Assembly (NCBI GenBank): GCA_030147525.1
Contig: JASBVF010000040.1
Span: 124,001-188,000 of the forward strand
Length of the DNA stretch: 64,000 bases
Source of the DNA: Bacteroidota bacterium
GTDB taxonomy: Bacteria; Bacteroidota; Bacteroidia; Chitinophagales; Saprospiraceae
Direction of reading: 5' to 3'
The notes under the pieces are model-generated. The model did no database searches. It was not told the origin of the DNA and worked only from the letters and a program-made list of their open reading frames with translations. This document shows, one piece after another, positions 1-8,240 of the stretch (position 1 is its first letter; each line of letters opens with the position of its first letter). A program made the position numbers and the translations under genes.

Positions 1-1523
1 ATGGAGATTTTAACCTCCGGGTATTTTTTCATCAAAACAGCCAGCAACCTCAATGCGTCGAGGCCCTTCTCAGGCAACGGCTGTCCGGGTTCCGGCGCTG
101 GAAATACAGGCAGGACAAATGAAGTAATATCTTCAAAAAAAGAGGGCGCCGTTTGCCCGGATGATTCGGTTGCGCCTTCCAAAGCTGCCTGGTAAGCCGG
201 CACCTCGTGAAATGAAACCGGTAAAGACCGCCTCATTTGCTCCGGCCGGGGAGGATCGAACAGGGCGACAAACAAATCTCTTTCGCCAAGCCCCTGCTTT
301 CTGTTGGAAGCAAAAAATGCCTCTGAACCGTTGGAGGTGATGCTGAACTGTTCGTCGTTTCCAGCTGAATTGATGGGAATACCCAAGTTTTCGGGTGGCG
401 ACCAGCGCTGTGTGTGATCGAGGTAGGTTGATCTGAAAATGTCCAGTCCTCCCATACTCCTGCGGGCGGCATTGCTTGAAAAGTAAAGGGTACGGCCGTC
501 GTTAGCAAGGAAAGGAGATGTTTCGTCGTAGGGGGTGTTGATGGCAGGGCCGAGGTTTTCAGGAATGGACCAGGCGCCATTAGAGAAGATGGAAAAATAG
601 AGGTCGAGGCCGCCAAAGCTGCCTTCCCGCCTGCTGGCAAAAAGCAGCACTGTGTCATTGAAAAAAAATGGCGCCCGGTCGCCCTCCCAGGGGCGCATGG
701 GCCCTTCGAATTCCGGAGAAAAAAGTGTGCGTTCAATGACGTTTTCCCGGAAGGTGTCTACCAGGATTTCTCCACTGAACAGTGTTTCGCCCCGAAAAAA
801 ATAGAGATGAGAACCGCTCTGGTCAAAGTCGAGCGCTACTTCATGCTGGATGGAGTTGAGGAAAACACTGAGTGGTCTCGGCGTGCCCCAGTCTCCATCC
901 GTCAGGTCGGTAAAAAACATATCCGCCTTGCAATCATCGCTGTTACACCCCGTGTTCCCTGTGCGGCTGGATGAAAAATATAGCCGGTTTTTGCTGCCCG
1001 GGCTGAGGATGGGTTTAAAATCATCACTTGCCGAGTTGACGATATTGCCCAGATGTATCACAGCCGCAGCTGGTGAAAGGCGGCTGATGCGAACGCCGGC
1101 GCCACATCTCCGGATGTCGTCAGTAACGGCTGCCCTGAGGGAAGGGGACGCCGAATTTTTTTGTAAAAACTTTTTATAAAAAACAGCAGCCTGCTCAAAT
1201 TCAAGCTTGGCGTGGTGCAGTTTACCAAGGTAAAGGAAAACCTGGGCTGGCGGTTTGGCTTTGGTGTTTAGGGCCTGGTAGAGGAAATTTTCGGCGGCAT
1301 CCAGATTGTTCAGGTGGAAAAAGCAGATACCAATGTTTTGAACGACGGTAGCGTCGCCGGGATAAGCTTGCCTGTATTTCAGGAAAGCATCGAGTGCCAG
1401 ATTGTATTTTTGCGCTGATAAAAACTCTTCCCCGCTTTTTTTCAAAACATACGCATCTTGTCCTGATAGGTTTGTAGAACAAAAATGAAAGCAGAACAGC
1501 AGGGTGAATAGTTTAACCTTCAT
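1..1523 (-). CDS. OmpA-family TPR/PD40 outer-membrane-associated protein (partial, C-terminus off the window)
   Basis: I read this frame from the ATG at 1523 leftward; it stays open for 507 codons to the window edge. The N-terminus is a signal peptide (MKVKLFTLLFCFHFC). Residues about 25-130 look like TPR repeats. Residues about 150-420 hold several WD40-like PD40 blades with the typical phrase LYFSSNAARSMGGLDIF. The last visible residues (LLAVLMKKYPEVKISI) match the start of an OmpA peptidoglycan-binding domain, so a GHTD-type motif should follow beyond position 1. TPR-PD40-OmpA proteins are common in Bacteroidota envelopes and include T9SS PorE-like proteins. The exact role is not known. 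The gene diverges from the sensor kinase that starts at 1737. Confidence 0.85.
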   Translation of the reverse strand, partial: MKVKLFTLLFCFHFCSTNLSGQDAYVLKKSGEEFLSAQKYNLALDAFLKYRQAYPGDATVVQNIGICFFHLNNLDAAENFLYQALNTKAKPPAQVFLYLGKLHHAKLEFEQAAVFYKKFLQKNSASPSLRAAVTDDIRRCGAGVRISRLSPAAAVIHLGNIVNSASDDFKPILSPGSKNRLYFSSSRTGNTGCNSDDCKADMFFTDLTDGDWGTPRPLSVFLNSIQHEVALDFDQSGSHLYFFRGETLFSGEILVDTFRENVIERTLFSPEFEGPMRPWEGDRAPFFFNDTVLLFASRREGSFGGLDLYFSIFSNGAWSIPENLGPAINTPYDETSPFLANDGRTLYFSSNAARRSMGGLDIFRSTYLDHTQRWSPPENLGIPINSAGNDEQFSITSNGSEAFFASNRKQGLGERDLFVALFDPPRPEQMRRSLPVSFHEVPAYQAALEGATESSGQTAPSFFEDITSFVLPVFPAPEPGQPLPEKGLDALRLLAVLMKKYPEVKIS

Positions 1524-1736
1524 GTTTGGAGCGGGTTCATTTTGGGAATGAAACAGGTTGCAAAAATGGTAAAATACGTTAACTAAATATTTTTAATCAC
1601 TGAAAATAAAGAGAACGCTCGAATTGAAAGAGTTAAAGTACAGGGTTATATGTTAAAACTGAGCAACTGTCATTCAAAAAGATCACGATTAAAAAGAAAG
1701 CCGTAATTTTTCACCCGAAAAAAAAGTACTGCACAA

Positions 1737-4700
1737 TTGTATCGCCTGTTTATCCCCATCTTTTTATTGGCCATCCATTGGCTCACGGCCCAGACGCCGG
1801 CCTATCTGCATTATGATGTGAGTGATGGCTTGCCCAGCGCATTGGTGTATTGTGCAAGACAGGACAGCCGTGGGTTGCTCTGGTTTGGTACTGATAAAGG
1901 TCTTGCCCGTTTCGATGGTACTGATTTCAAGGTTTTTAATATGAAAGACGGCCTTCCTGACCCGGAGGTGATCGATATTTTTGAGGATAGTCAGCAGCGT
2001 TTGTGGTTGTCATGTTTTCACAAAAAACCTTGCTACCGGTCAGGCAGTCGTTTCATCACCGCCAAAAATAGCCCGGACTTAGGCAGGATTGACATGACAA
2101 GCGGAATTTTTAAATTCTATGAGGATGCCGGAGGGGCGATTTGGGTATCAGGCGATTATCATAAATTTTGCAGGTGGATGCCCGACAGCATACAATGTTA
2201 CGATAGCCCCGTCCGGACAGATTCGAAAAATACGAATCTGAATACACATTTTACAATTTCAGCAGTCAACGGCTTTGATGATGATCTGTATGCATTTGGT
2301 ATTTCATGGATTGGAAAAATTTTACCCTCCGGGCCGGAGCCCGTTTATTATAAATCAGAATCTTTTGAAGATCTAACCTACAGCTCCCCTACTGTTGCCT
2401 TTAACGGGCATTATATTTTATTTTCTTATTTGTCGGCGATTGTGCTGATAGAGTATGCAGATGGTCAGTTCCGGGAAGTAGACAGGATGGAAATGACTCA
2501 AAATGGAAGTGTTTTTTCCGATCCGGGAGGGCTTTTTTGGATGTCAATACCACAGGAGGGCGTACTGAAGATCGGATTGAAAAACGGCCGCCTGCAAAAG
2601 CAGGGGTTATTTATGAAAGGAAAAAAAGTAAGTAAGGTTTTCCAGGACCGGGAGGGTACGATCTGGTTTTCTACTTTGAACGATGGCGTGTATGCCCTGC
2701 CCAAAAATGCGGTACTCACCTACTCGAAAATACACGACCCCTTCTTCAAGTCCGATAATTTTACAGCGTTAAACATACTTCCCGACGGCACACTGGCGGC
2801 AGGCGATGATTCGGGCAACCTCTATTTTCGAAAGAACGGGGTCTGGACCATACAAAAAGTCGGCTCAAATGATGGTTATAATCGAGTGAGGCAGATACTC
2901 CCGCTTCCCGGAAACGACTGGATGGCAGTGTCGGATGAGCTGGTTTTTTCGAAGGAACGGGGAGCGTTTAAAGTGCTGGTGGATGGTGTCAGAAACCAGG
3001 GCGCATCAAAGTTTGCTTACCATGGCGAAGGAGTTACCTGGCTGGCTAATTCATACAATCTTCTGAACTGGAGCAAAGACCCTGGCCGTGCGCAAATTTT
3101 AAAAAATTCACGTACCTCGGCAGTTGGTGCTGATGCCGAAGGCAATATCTGGGCAGGTGGACTGAATGGCCTTTTTTCCCAAAAGGATACTTTTAAAATG
3201 TCATGGGGTGATCGGTTCGTAAAGCTGGGAAGCCGGATTATTGCCATTGAACAGGCTGGCGACAATGCGCTTTGGGTTGCAACGCCTGACTATGGGCTGC
3301 TGCGTGTATACGTCAGCAAAGGTGAAGTGACTACAGTTGAGGAGGTGAATTTAATTTTGAAAAAGCCCATCGAAAATATTCAATCCATTTTTACTGAACC
3401 GGACGGGAAGGTCTGGCTGGCAACCAACAAGGGCGTATTCGCATTGAGCGATGATTATGAAGTGAGTCATTTTGATCAAAAAAACGGGCTTGCAAACAAC
3501 GACGTGAATGCAGTGGTCGTCGATGGAGATACGCTTTGGGCCGCAACGGTGGCAGGCCTCTCGCAAATGTTGCTCCGGCAGTCCGATGAGGAGGTAGACT
3601 TTCCAACTTTATTTACAGCCCTGCGCTATGAGATTGGTGACCAAAAATTTGCAGTGGATTTGCTCGACACGCTCGCTGGCAGCAAAAAAATAACCCTGCC
3701 TCCCGGCACCTCTCTGCTTGAATTGACCCTGACCGCTTTACAATACCGGGGCGGAGGTGGCTTTCAGTTCGAGTTTATGACGACGGAAAAACTATTGCCG
3801 TTTTCCAGACTGACCTTTGGCAATATTGTCAGGGCTGTCTCGCAAAAATTTGGAAAGCACTGCGAAAAAGACTTTGTGGAAGGAAGCACCTGGAATTACG
3901 GGACCCACGTCTCCCCGGGGCGCTACCATTTAACAGCAACAGCCGTTCTTCAGGGTGGCGTGTTAAGCAATCAACCCGATGAATGGACCATTACCGTATT
4001 GCCTTCATGGTGGGAAACCATTTGGTTTATCTTTCTGGTTTTGGGACTGGTCGCCTATGTCATCTGGCGGTTAGTCCGGGCAGCGCTGGCTTACCGGAAA
4101 CTGGAAGCTGCCGCATCTCAGTTGCAGTTGCAAGCGATTAAAGCTCAGATAAATCCTCACTTTATTGGCAACAGCATCAATGCCATCCAACAGTTTTTTT
4201 ACCCGCCGGACCCTGTCAAAGCGAGTAAGTACATTTCTATTTTTTCCGGCCTTCTTCGCCGGACCATGTTTTTCTCCGAAAAAAACTTCATCCCGTTCAT
4301 TGATGAGGTTGGCTACGTGAAAGATTACCTTGAAATGATTCAGTTAAGATTTGGCGACGGTTTCAGTTTTCAAATCAACGGAGCGGATAAAGTACCTCCG
4401 GAAACGCCTTTCCCGGCGATGGTGCTGCAGCCGGTGCTTGAAAATGCTACGATACACGGCCGGTCGCCTTTGGGCGAGTCGTTTTTGAAAGTTGAATTTC
4501 TTTATGAAAACGGTCGCCTTACTTGTCTGATTACTGACAATGGCGTAGGTATCAATACCTCTCTGGAGAAAAAACGGGCCAGCGATACAAATCGTCACTC
4601 CAAAGGTTTATCCTTGTTAAAAGAAAAAGTGCAAATGTTGAATAGTCTCTACGCGCTGGATCTCAGGCTGAGTTTAAAAGAAATTACCGAAAACGAGGCT

Positions 4701-4772
4701 GAGCAGGGCGGTACGCAGGCTGAGATATCTTTTAATCCACCCAAACAATCCGAAATACCTCAAAGAAATTAA
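1737..4772 (+). CDS. Periplasmic-propeller sensor histidine kinase, LytS/His_kinase family
   Basis: A 1011-residue inner-membrane sensor. A signal peptide (YRLFIPIFLLAIHWLTA) leads into Reg_prop blades (GLLWFGTDKGLARFDG, GKVWLATNKGVFALSD). A membrane helix follows near residues 760-782, then a cytoplasmic kinase module. The His motif is QINPHFIGNSINAI at about 804-817, where the family norm is NPHFLFN. The ATP-binding part has QPVLENATIHG and ITDNGVGI. The start is TTG: the frame has a stop at 1704 and no ATG before the signal peptide. The LytTR regulator follows one base after the stop, so the two form a two-component pair. The signal sensed cannot be read from sequence. Confidence 0.88.
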   Translation: MYRLFIPIFLLAIHWLTAQTPAYLHYDVSDGLPSALVYCARQDSRGLLWFGTDKGLARFDGTDFKVFNMKDGLPDPEVIDIFEDSQQRLWLSCFHKKPCYRSGSRFITAKNSPDLGRIDMTSGIFKFYEDAGGAIWVSGDYHKFCRWMPDSIQCYDSPVRTDSKNTNLNTHFTISAVNGFDDDLYAFGISWIGKILPSGPEPVYYKSESFEDLTYSSPTVAFNGHYILFSYLSAIVLIEYADGQFREVDRMEMTQNGSVFSDPGGLFWMSIPQEGVLKIGLKNGRLQKQGLFMKGKKVSKVFQDREGTIWFSTLNDGVYALPKNAVLTYSKIHDPFFKSDNFTALNILPDGTLAAGDDSGNLYFRKNGVWTIQKVGSNDGYNRVRQILPLPGNDWMAVSDELVFSKERGAFKVLVDGVRNQGASKFAYHGEGVTWLANSYNLLNWSKDPGRAQILKNSRTSAVGADAEGNIWAGGLNGLFSQKDTFKMSWGDRFVKLGSRIIAIEQAGDNALWVATPDYGLLRVYVSKGEVTTVEEVNLILKKPIENIQSIFTEPDGKVWLATNKGVFALSDDYEVSHFDQKNGLANNDVNAVVVDGDTLWAATVAGLSQMLLRQSDEEVDFPTLFTALRYEIGDQKFAVDLLDTLAGSKKITLPPGTSLLELTLTALQYRGGGGFQFEFMTTEKLLPFSRLTFGNIVRAVSQKFGKHCEKDFVEGSTWNYGTHVSPGRYHLTATAVLQGGVLSNQPDEWTITVLPSWWETIWFIFLVLGLVAYVIWRLVRAALAYRKLEAAASQLQLQAIKAQINPHFIGNSINAIQQFFYPPDPVKASKYISIFSGLLRRTMFFSEKNFIPFIDEVGYVKDYLEMIQLRFGDGFSFQINGADKVPPETPFPAMVLQPVLENATIHGRSPLGESFLKVEFLYENGRLTCLITDNGVGINTSLEKKRASDTNRHSKGLSLLKEKVQMLNSLYALDLRLSLKEITENEAEQGGTQAEISFNPPKQSEIPQRN

Positions 4773-4773
4773 C

Positions 4774-5523
4774 ATGGAAAAAATCAATGCGCTTCTGGTC
4801 GATGATGAAATCAGCGCCATCAACACTTTGAAGGGAATGCTGCAACAGTATTTTCCAAACGTCAGGGTAGTAGCTGAAGCTCAATCGGTCAGTGATGCGT
4901 TGCAAAAGGTAAAGCAACACGAACCCAATCTCGTTTTTCTTGATGTTGAAATGCCGCCATTCGGCAGCGGGTTTGATTTTTTGGAACAAAGCAAAGATCT
5001 CCGCTTCGGTGTCATCTTCGTCACAGCTTACCAGGAATATGCCGTGAAGGCAATCAACGCTACACAACCCTGGGCTTACCTGATTAAGCCTATCAATATC
5101 AACGGACTTACCACAGCGATTGAAACTGCTTTTGAAAAAGTGGGGCAATCCGAGTTGAACATTCCGGAAACCCAAAGTATCATCATTTCAGATGCAAGGA
5201 AAGGAAACGTGGTCATCAGAGTGCGTGATATCATCTACTGCAAGGCAGACGGCCCTACAACCGATCTTTTTTTTGAAAAAAACGGGGAAATAGCCCGGAT
5301 CAAGGCCTCCGGATCTCTGAAGGAAATTGAAGACCAGCTCCCAACATTTCTTTTTTGCAGGACGCACCACAGTTTTTTGGTCAACCTGCTTTGGGTGGAA
5401 CGGTATGAGCGAACAGGAAGAAACGGGCTTGTTCATCTGAGGCATGAGGAAACATCGCCGGTGTCAATTGGAAAAATGGAGGCGTTTGAAGGAAAATTTG
5501 ACCGGTTTATCCACCGGAGGTAG
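4774..5523 (+). CDS. LytTR-family response regulator
   Basis: A 249-residue transcription regulator. The N-terminal receiver domain has the acidic pair D10-D11, the phospho-acceptor D57 in LVFLDVEMPP, and the conserved lysine in YLIKPI near 108. The C-terminal half (about 146-249) is a LytTR DNA-binding domain with the typical phrase FCRTHHSFLVNL. It starts one base after the stop of the propeller kinase, so translation is probably coupled and the kinase is its phosphodonor. A rho-independent terminator follows about 240 bases downstream. The target promoters are unknown. Confidence 0.9.
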   Translation: MEKINALLVDDEISAINTLKGMLQQYFPNVRVVAEAQSVSDALQKVKQHEPNLVFLDVEMPPFGSGFDFLEQSKDLRFGVIFVTAYQEYAVKAINATQPWAYLIKPININGLTTAIETAFEKVGQSELNIPETQSIIISDARKGNVVIRVRDIIYCKADGPTTDLFFEKNGEIARIKASGSLKEIEDQLPTFLFCRTHHSFLVNLLWVERYERTGRNGLVHLRHEETSPVSIGKMEAFEGKFDRFIHRR

Positions 5524-5755
5524 GTTCTTCTGCATAGTTATCACTTGAAACGTCAGGGTTATTGGTTTAGGTTAGGTCTGTCGTGGCTTAGGAATTAATT
5601 TTGTTTTTCCTTGGATCCAAGTAGAACCTCCCCCACATAATGCCAAAAGCAATACCGAAAAAACACTTATCGAAAAAGACTGTCTGGCCGGCGAAACACC
5701 CGAAATCTCTGATTTTTATTCTACAACACCTCTATCTTAAAGTTTTAAGGACCAA
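5524..5755. other. Intergenic stretch without a recognised gene
   Basis: About 230 bases between the LytTR regulator and the two facing terminators. I see no open frame with a plausible start and no clear repeat. It may simply be the 3' untranslated region of the regulator. Confidence 0.5.
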
Positions 5756-5759
5756 AGCA

Positions 5760-5815
5760 AGCAGCCAGCCAGTAATTTTTTTTTAGCCAGGCTGGCGCTG
5801 CTTTTTAATTTTTTT
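5760..5815 (+). terminator. Intrinsic terminator after the LytTR regulator
   Basis: The left arm AGCAGCCAGCC pairs with GGCTGGCGCTGCT, leaving a two-base bulge. The T-rich run TTTTTAATTTTTTT follows on the plus strand. Confidence 0.75.
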
Positions 5816-5839
5816 CGAGAAGACCTCTTCAAAAAACCA

Positions 5840-5876
5840 GATGGGGCTGCACAGATTCACTTCAGTGCAGCCCATC
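5840..5876 (-). terminator. Intrinsic terminator after the E2 gene
   Basis: GATGGGGCTGCAC pairs with GTGCAGCCCATC. On the minus strand the hairpin is followed by GGTTTTTTG, which fits termination of the E2 gene ending at 5921. It faces the plus-strand terminator only 25 bases away. Confidence 0.75.
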
Positions 5877-5920
5877 TCGTTTTTAGGAAAAGCGGATTTG
5901 AATCTTTAACTGGTGTCAGA

Positions 5921-7255
5921 TTACACCTCCCTGTTAGCATCGAAAGCTTCAAGATAGTCGCCTACTCTTCGCAGGAAAGAGCCTCCCAGCGCACCGTCCA
6001 CCACCCGGTGGTCATAACTCAGCGAGAGAAACATCATTTGCCGGACAGCGATCAGGTCGCCGTACTCCGTTTCCACCACAGCAGGTTTCTTGCGGATGGC
6101 GCCAGCCGCCATGATGGCTACCTGAGGCTGATTGATGATGGGTGTGCCCATCACGTTGCCGAAGGTGCCGACGTTGGTAAGCGTGAAGGTTCCGTCCTGA
6201 ATCTCTTCGGGTTTGAGCTTGTTCTGACGTGCCCGGTTGGCCAGATCATTGACGGCCTTCGTCAGTCCGGCCAGGTTGAGAAAGTTGGCGTTTTTGATGA
6301 CAGGCACAATGAGGTTGCCGCTGGGAAGTGCAGTGGCCATGCCGATGTTTACGTCTTTTTTTACGATGATTTTATTCTCGTCAACGGAGACGTTAACCAT
6401 CGGGAAATCACCAATTGCCTTGGTGATTGCTTCGATGAAAAAAGGCGTGAAGGTGATTTTTTCACCATATTTTTTCTGGAATGCTGCCTTGTTTTTCTCC
6501 CGCCAGTTAACCATGTCGGTCACATCCACTTCCACGTAGGAAGTCACGTGAGGCGACACCCGCTTCGACATGACCATGTGGTCGGCAATGAGTTTGCGCA
6601 TGCGGTCCATTTCAACAATTTCAACATTGCCGGAAACACTGACGGCAGGTTTGGAAATAGTTGATGGTTGGCTGGTGGCTGGTTGCTGAGGCTGTGCTGC
6701 CGGGGCAGATGTCCGGTTTTCAACATAGGCAAGGATGTCTTTTTTGGTGACCCTGCCCTGCATGCCGCTTCCCGGGATTCGCTCCAGCTCGGTCAGGCTG
6801 ATATTTTCCGTTTTAGCGATGTTTTTCACCAAAGGCGAATAAAAACGGCCGCTATTGCTTGTCGATGGGATTGGGTCAGACTCCTGCCCGATGCTGACAG
6901 GTTCAGGCTTTGGTGAGGGTGTTTGCCCGTCGCCGGAGGAGTGGCCGTTGGAAGTAGCTGTGGATTCCTGCTCGTCCTTCACTGCTGGCGATGGTTTTGG
7001 CGAAGGTACTTCGCCTTCCGTAGCGATGACGGCGATGGCTTTACCCACTGGCACGACATCATTTTCCTGAAATAAAATTTCTGAAATGACGCCAGCTACC
7101 GGTGATGGAACTTCTGAATCGACTTTGTCAGTAGCGATTTCCAGAATAGTTTCATCCACTTCCACTTTGTCTCCCACGTTTTTTGCCCACCGAAGAATGG
7201 TGGCTTCCATGATGCTTTCGCCCATTTTGGGCATTATTAAATCTACTTGTGCCAT
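5921..7255 (-). CDS. 2-oxoacid dehydrogenase complex E2 (dihydrolipoamide acyltransferase)
   Basis: A 444-residue E2 core enzyme that transfers the acyl group from lipoyl-lysine to CoA. The lipoyl domain spans residues 1-80 with the lipoylated lysine K44 in ATDKVDSEVPSP. A linker rich in Pro, Ser and Gln follows. The E3/E1-binding domain lies at about 138-178 (SPLVKNIAKTENISL). The catalytic domain fills the rest, with the active-site motif SYDHRVVDG (His at about 416). The DKVDSEVP lipoyl motif is typical of branched-chain and generic 2-oxoacid E2 proteins rather than PdhC, but substrate choice cannot be settled here. No E1 or E3 gene is adjacent. Confidence 0.92.
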   Translation of the reverse strand: MAQVDLIMPKMGESIMEATILRWAKNVGDKVEVDETILEIATDKVDSEVPSPVAGVISEILFQENDVVPVGKAIAVIATEGEVPSPKPSPAVKDEQESTATSNGHSSGDGQTPSPKPEPVSIGQESDPIPSTSNSGRFYSPLVKNIAKTENISLTELERIPGSGMQGRVTKKDILAYVENRTSAPAAQPQQPATSQPSTISKPAVSVSGNVEIVEMDRMRKLIADHMVMSKRVSPHVTSYVEVDVTDMVNWREKNKAAFQKKYGEKITFTPFFIEAITKAIGDFPMVNVSVDENKIIVKKDVNIGMATALPSGNLIVPVIKNANFLNLAGLTKAVNDLANRARQNKLKPEEIQDGTFTLTNVGTFGNVMGTPIINQPQVAIMAAGAIRKKPAVVETEYGDLIAVRQMMFLSLSYDHRVVDGALGGSFLRRVGDYLEAFDANREV

Positions 7256-7356
7256 GTCGTTGTCTTTATTCGTTGTTTAACTTGTCCCTAAGCATTTACT
7301 GGCAGGACACCGGTAACAACGAAATTCGGAAAATTTGGTTAGGTGAAAATCGGGCG

Positions 7357-7364
7357 CAAAGTTA
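7357..7364 (-). promoter_or_regulatory. Candidate -7 element of the E2 gene
   Basis: On the minus strand this reads TAACTTTG, a match to the Bacteroidota -7 consensus TAnnTTTG. It lies about 100 bases upstream of the E2 start. I found no clear TTG at the -33 position, so the call is tentative. Confidence 0.4.
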
Positions 7365-7416
7365 GGTAAAATGACGGGGGAATGTTCGACCCTGCGGCGA
7401 AATTTCGCAATGGATT

Positions 7417-8064
7417 CTACTCCGGCTCCACTCCTTCCACAAATGGTACGAAACGAAAATCACCCCAATTCTCTTCGACGTACTCCTCTTCCGATTTTTT
7501 GATGATGCGTTTCATTTTTTGAAAACGACGCCCGACCGGAATGACCATCAAGCCGTTTACTTTCAGTTGGTCAAGCAACTCCCGGGGTACTTTCACGGCA
7601 CCTGCCGTAACGATAATTTTGTCATAGGGTGCAAACTCTTTCAGGCCTTTCGTCCCGTCCCGGAAGTAGCAACGGACGTTGGTGAAACCCATTTCCTGCA
7701 ACAATTTCCTTGTTTGGTGAAACAGGTGTTCTTGTCGTTCCACGGTAAAAACCCGGGCGCCCATCGCCCCCAGAATCGCTGCCTGGTAGCCGGAGCCGGT
7801 GCCGATTTCGAGCACCCGCTCCCGCTTTTTTATTTCCAGCAGTTGTGTTTGAAATGCGACAGTGTAGGGCTGCGAAATGGTCTGTTCACACTCGATGGGC
7901 AGGGCCTTGTCCTCGTAAGCCAAGTCGGCAAAGGCGCTGTCGAGAAAAAAATGCCGGGGCACTACATCCATGGCAGCAAGCACTTTGTCATCGTGGATGC
8001 CTTTCGATCGCAGCGATTCGACGAGTTTACGGCGGAGTCCTTTGTGGCGGTAGGTGTCTTCCAA
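7417..8064 (-). CDS. pcm: Protein-L-isoaspartate O-methyltransferase
   Basis: A 215-residue SAM-dependent enzyme that methylates isoaspartyl residues in aged proteins and starts their repair. The SAM-binding motif VLEIGTGSGYQAAILG is at residues 84-99, and the Pcm-typical QTISQPYTVA lies just before it. Length matches the family. The start codon is TTG at 8064: upstream in frame there is a stop at 8128-8130 and no ATG. The long palindromic repeat at 8074-8170 sits directly upstream of this start, so it probably lies in the leader or promoter. Confidence 0.92.
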   Translation of the reverse strand: MEDTYRHKGLRRKLVESLRSKGIHDDKVLAAMDVVPRHFFLDSAFADLAYEDKALPIECEQTISQPYTVAFQTQLLEIKKRERVLEIGTGSGYQAAILGAMGARVFTVERQEHLFHQTRKLLQEMGFTNVRCYFRDGTKGLKEFAPYDKIIVTAGAVKVPRELLDQLKVNGLMVIPVGRRFQKMKRIIKKSEEEYVEENWGDFRFVPFVEGVEPE

Positions 8065-8073
8065 AACAGTAGA

Positions 8074-8170
8074 TGTGATTTGTGATTTTTCGATTTTTGA
8101 GATTTGATCTTTGATTGGCTGGCAAATCTAAAATCACAGATAAAAATGATCAAACCTCAAAAATCAAGAA
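8074..8170. repeat. Long imperfect AT-rich palindrome upstream of pcm
   Basis: CGATTTTTGAGATTTGATC near 8091-8109 is complementary, with two mismatches, to GATCAAACCTCAAAAATC at about 8148-8165. Outer segments (GATTTGTGATTTTT and AAATCACAGATAAAAAT) also pair in part. The interval between pcm and the helicase gene is made almost entirely of these GATTT/AAATC words. Confidence 0.55.
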
Positions 8171-8240
8171 TGCCAAAATTAAGCACTTGACCTTCAATTT
8201 TGATTTTCAATTTCACCAAAATGAAATTCACGTCCTGCAA

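Noticed and set aside
7380-7410. A GTTCGACCC-like T-loop motif suggesting a tRNA
   Set aside because: No acceptor stem, anticodon arm or D-arm can be built around it.
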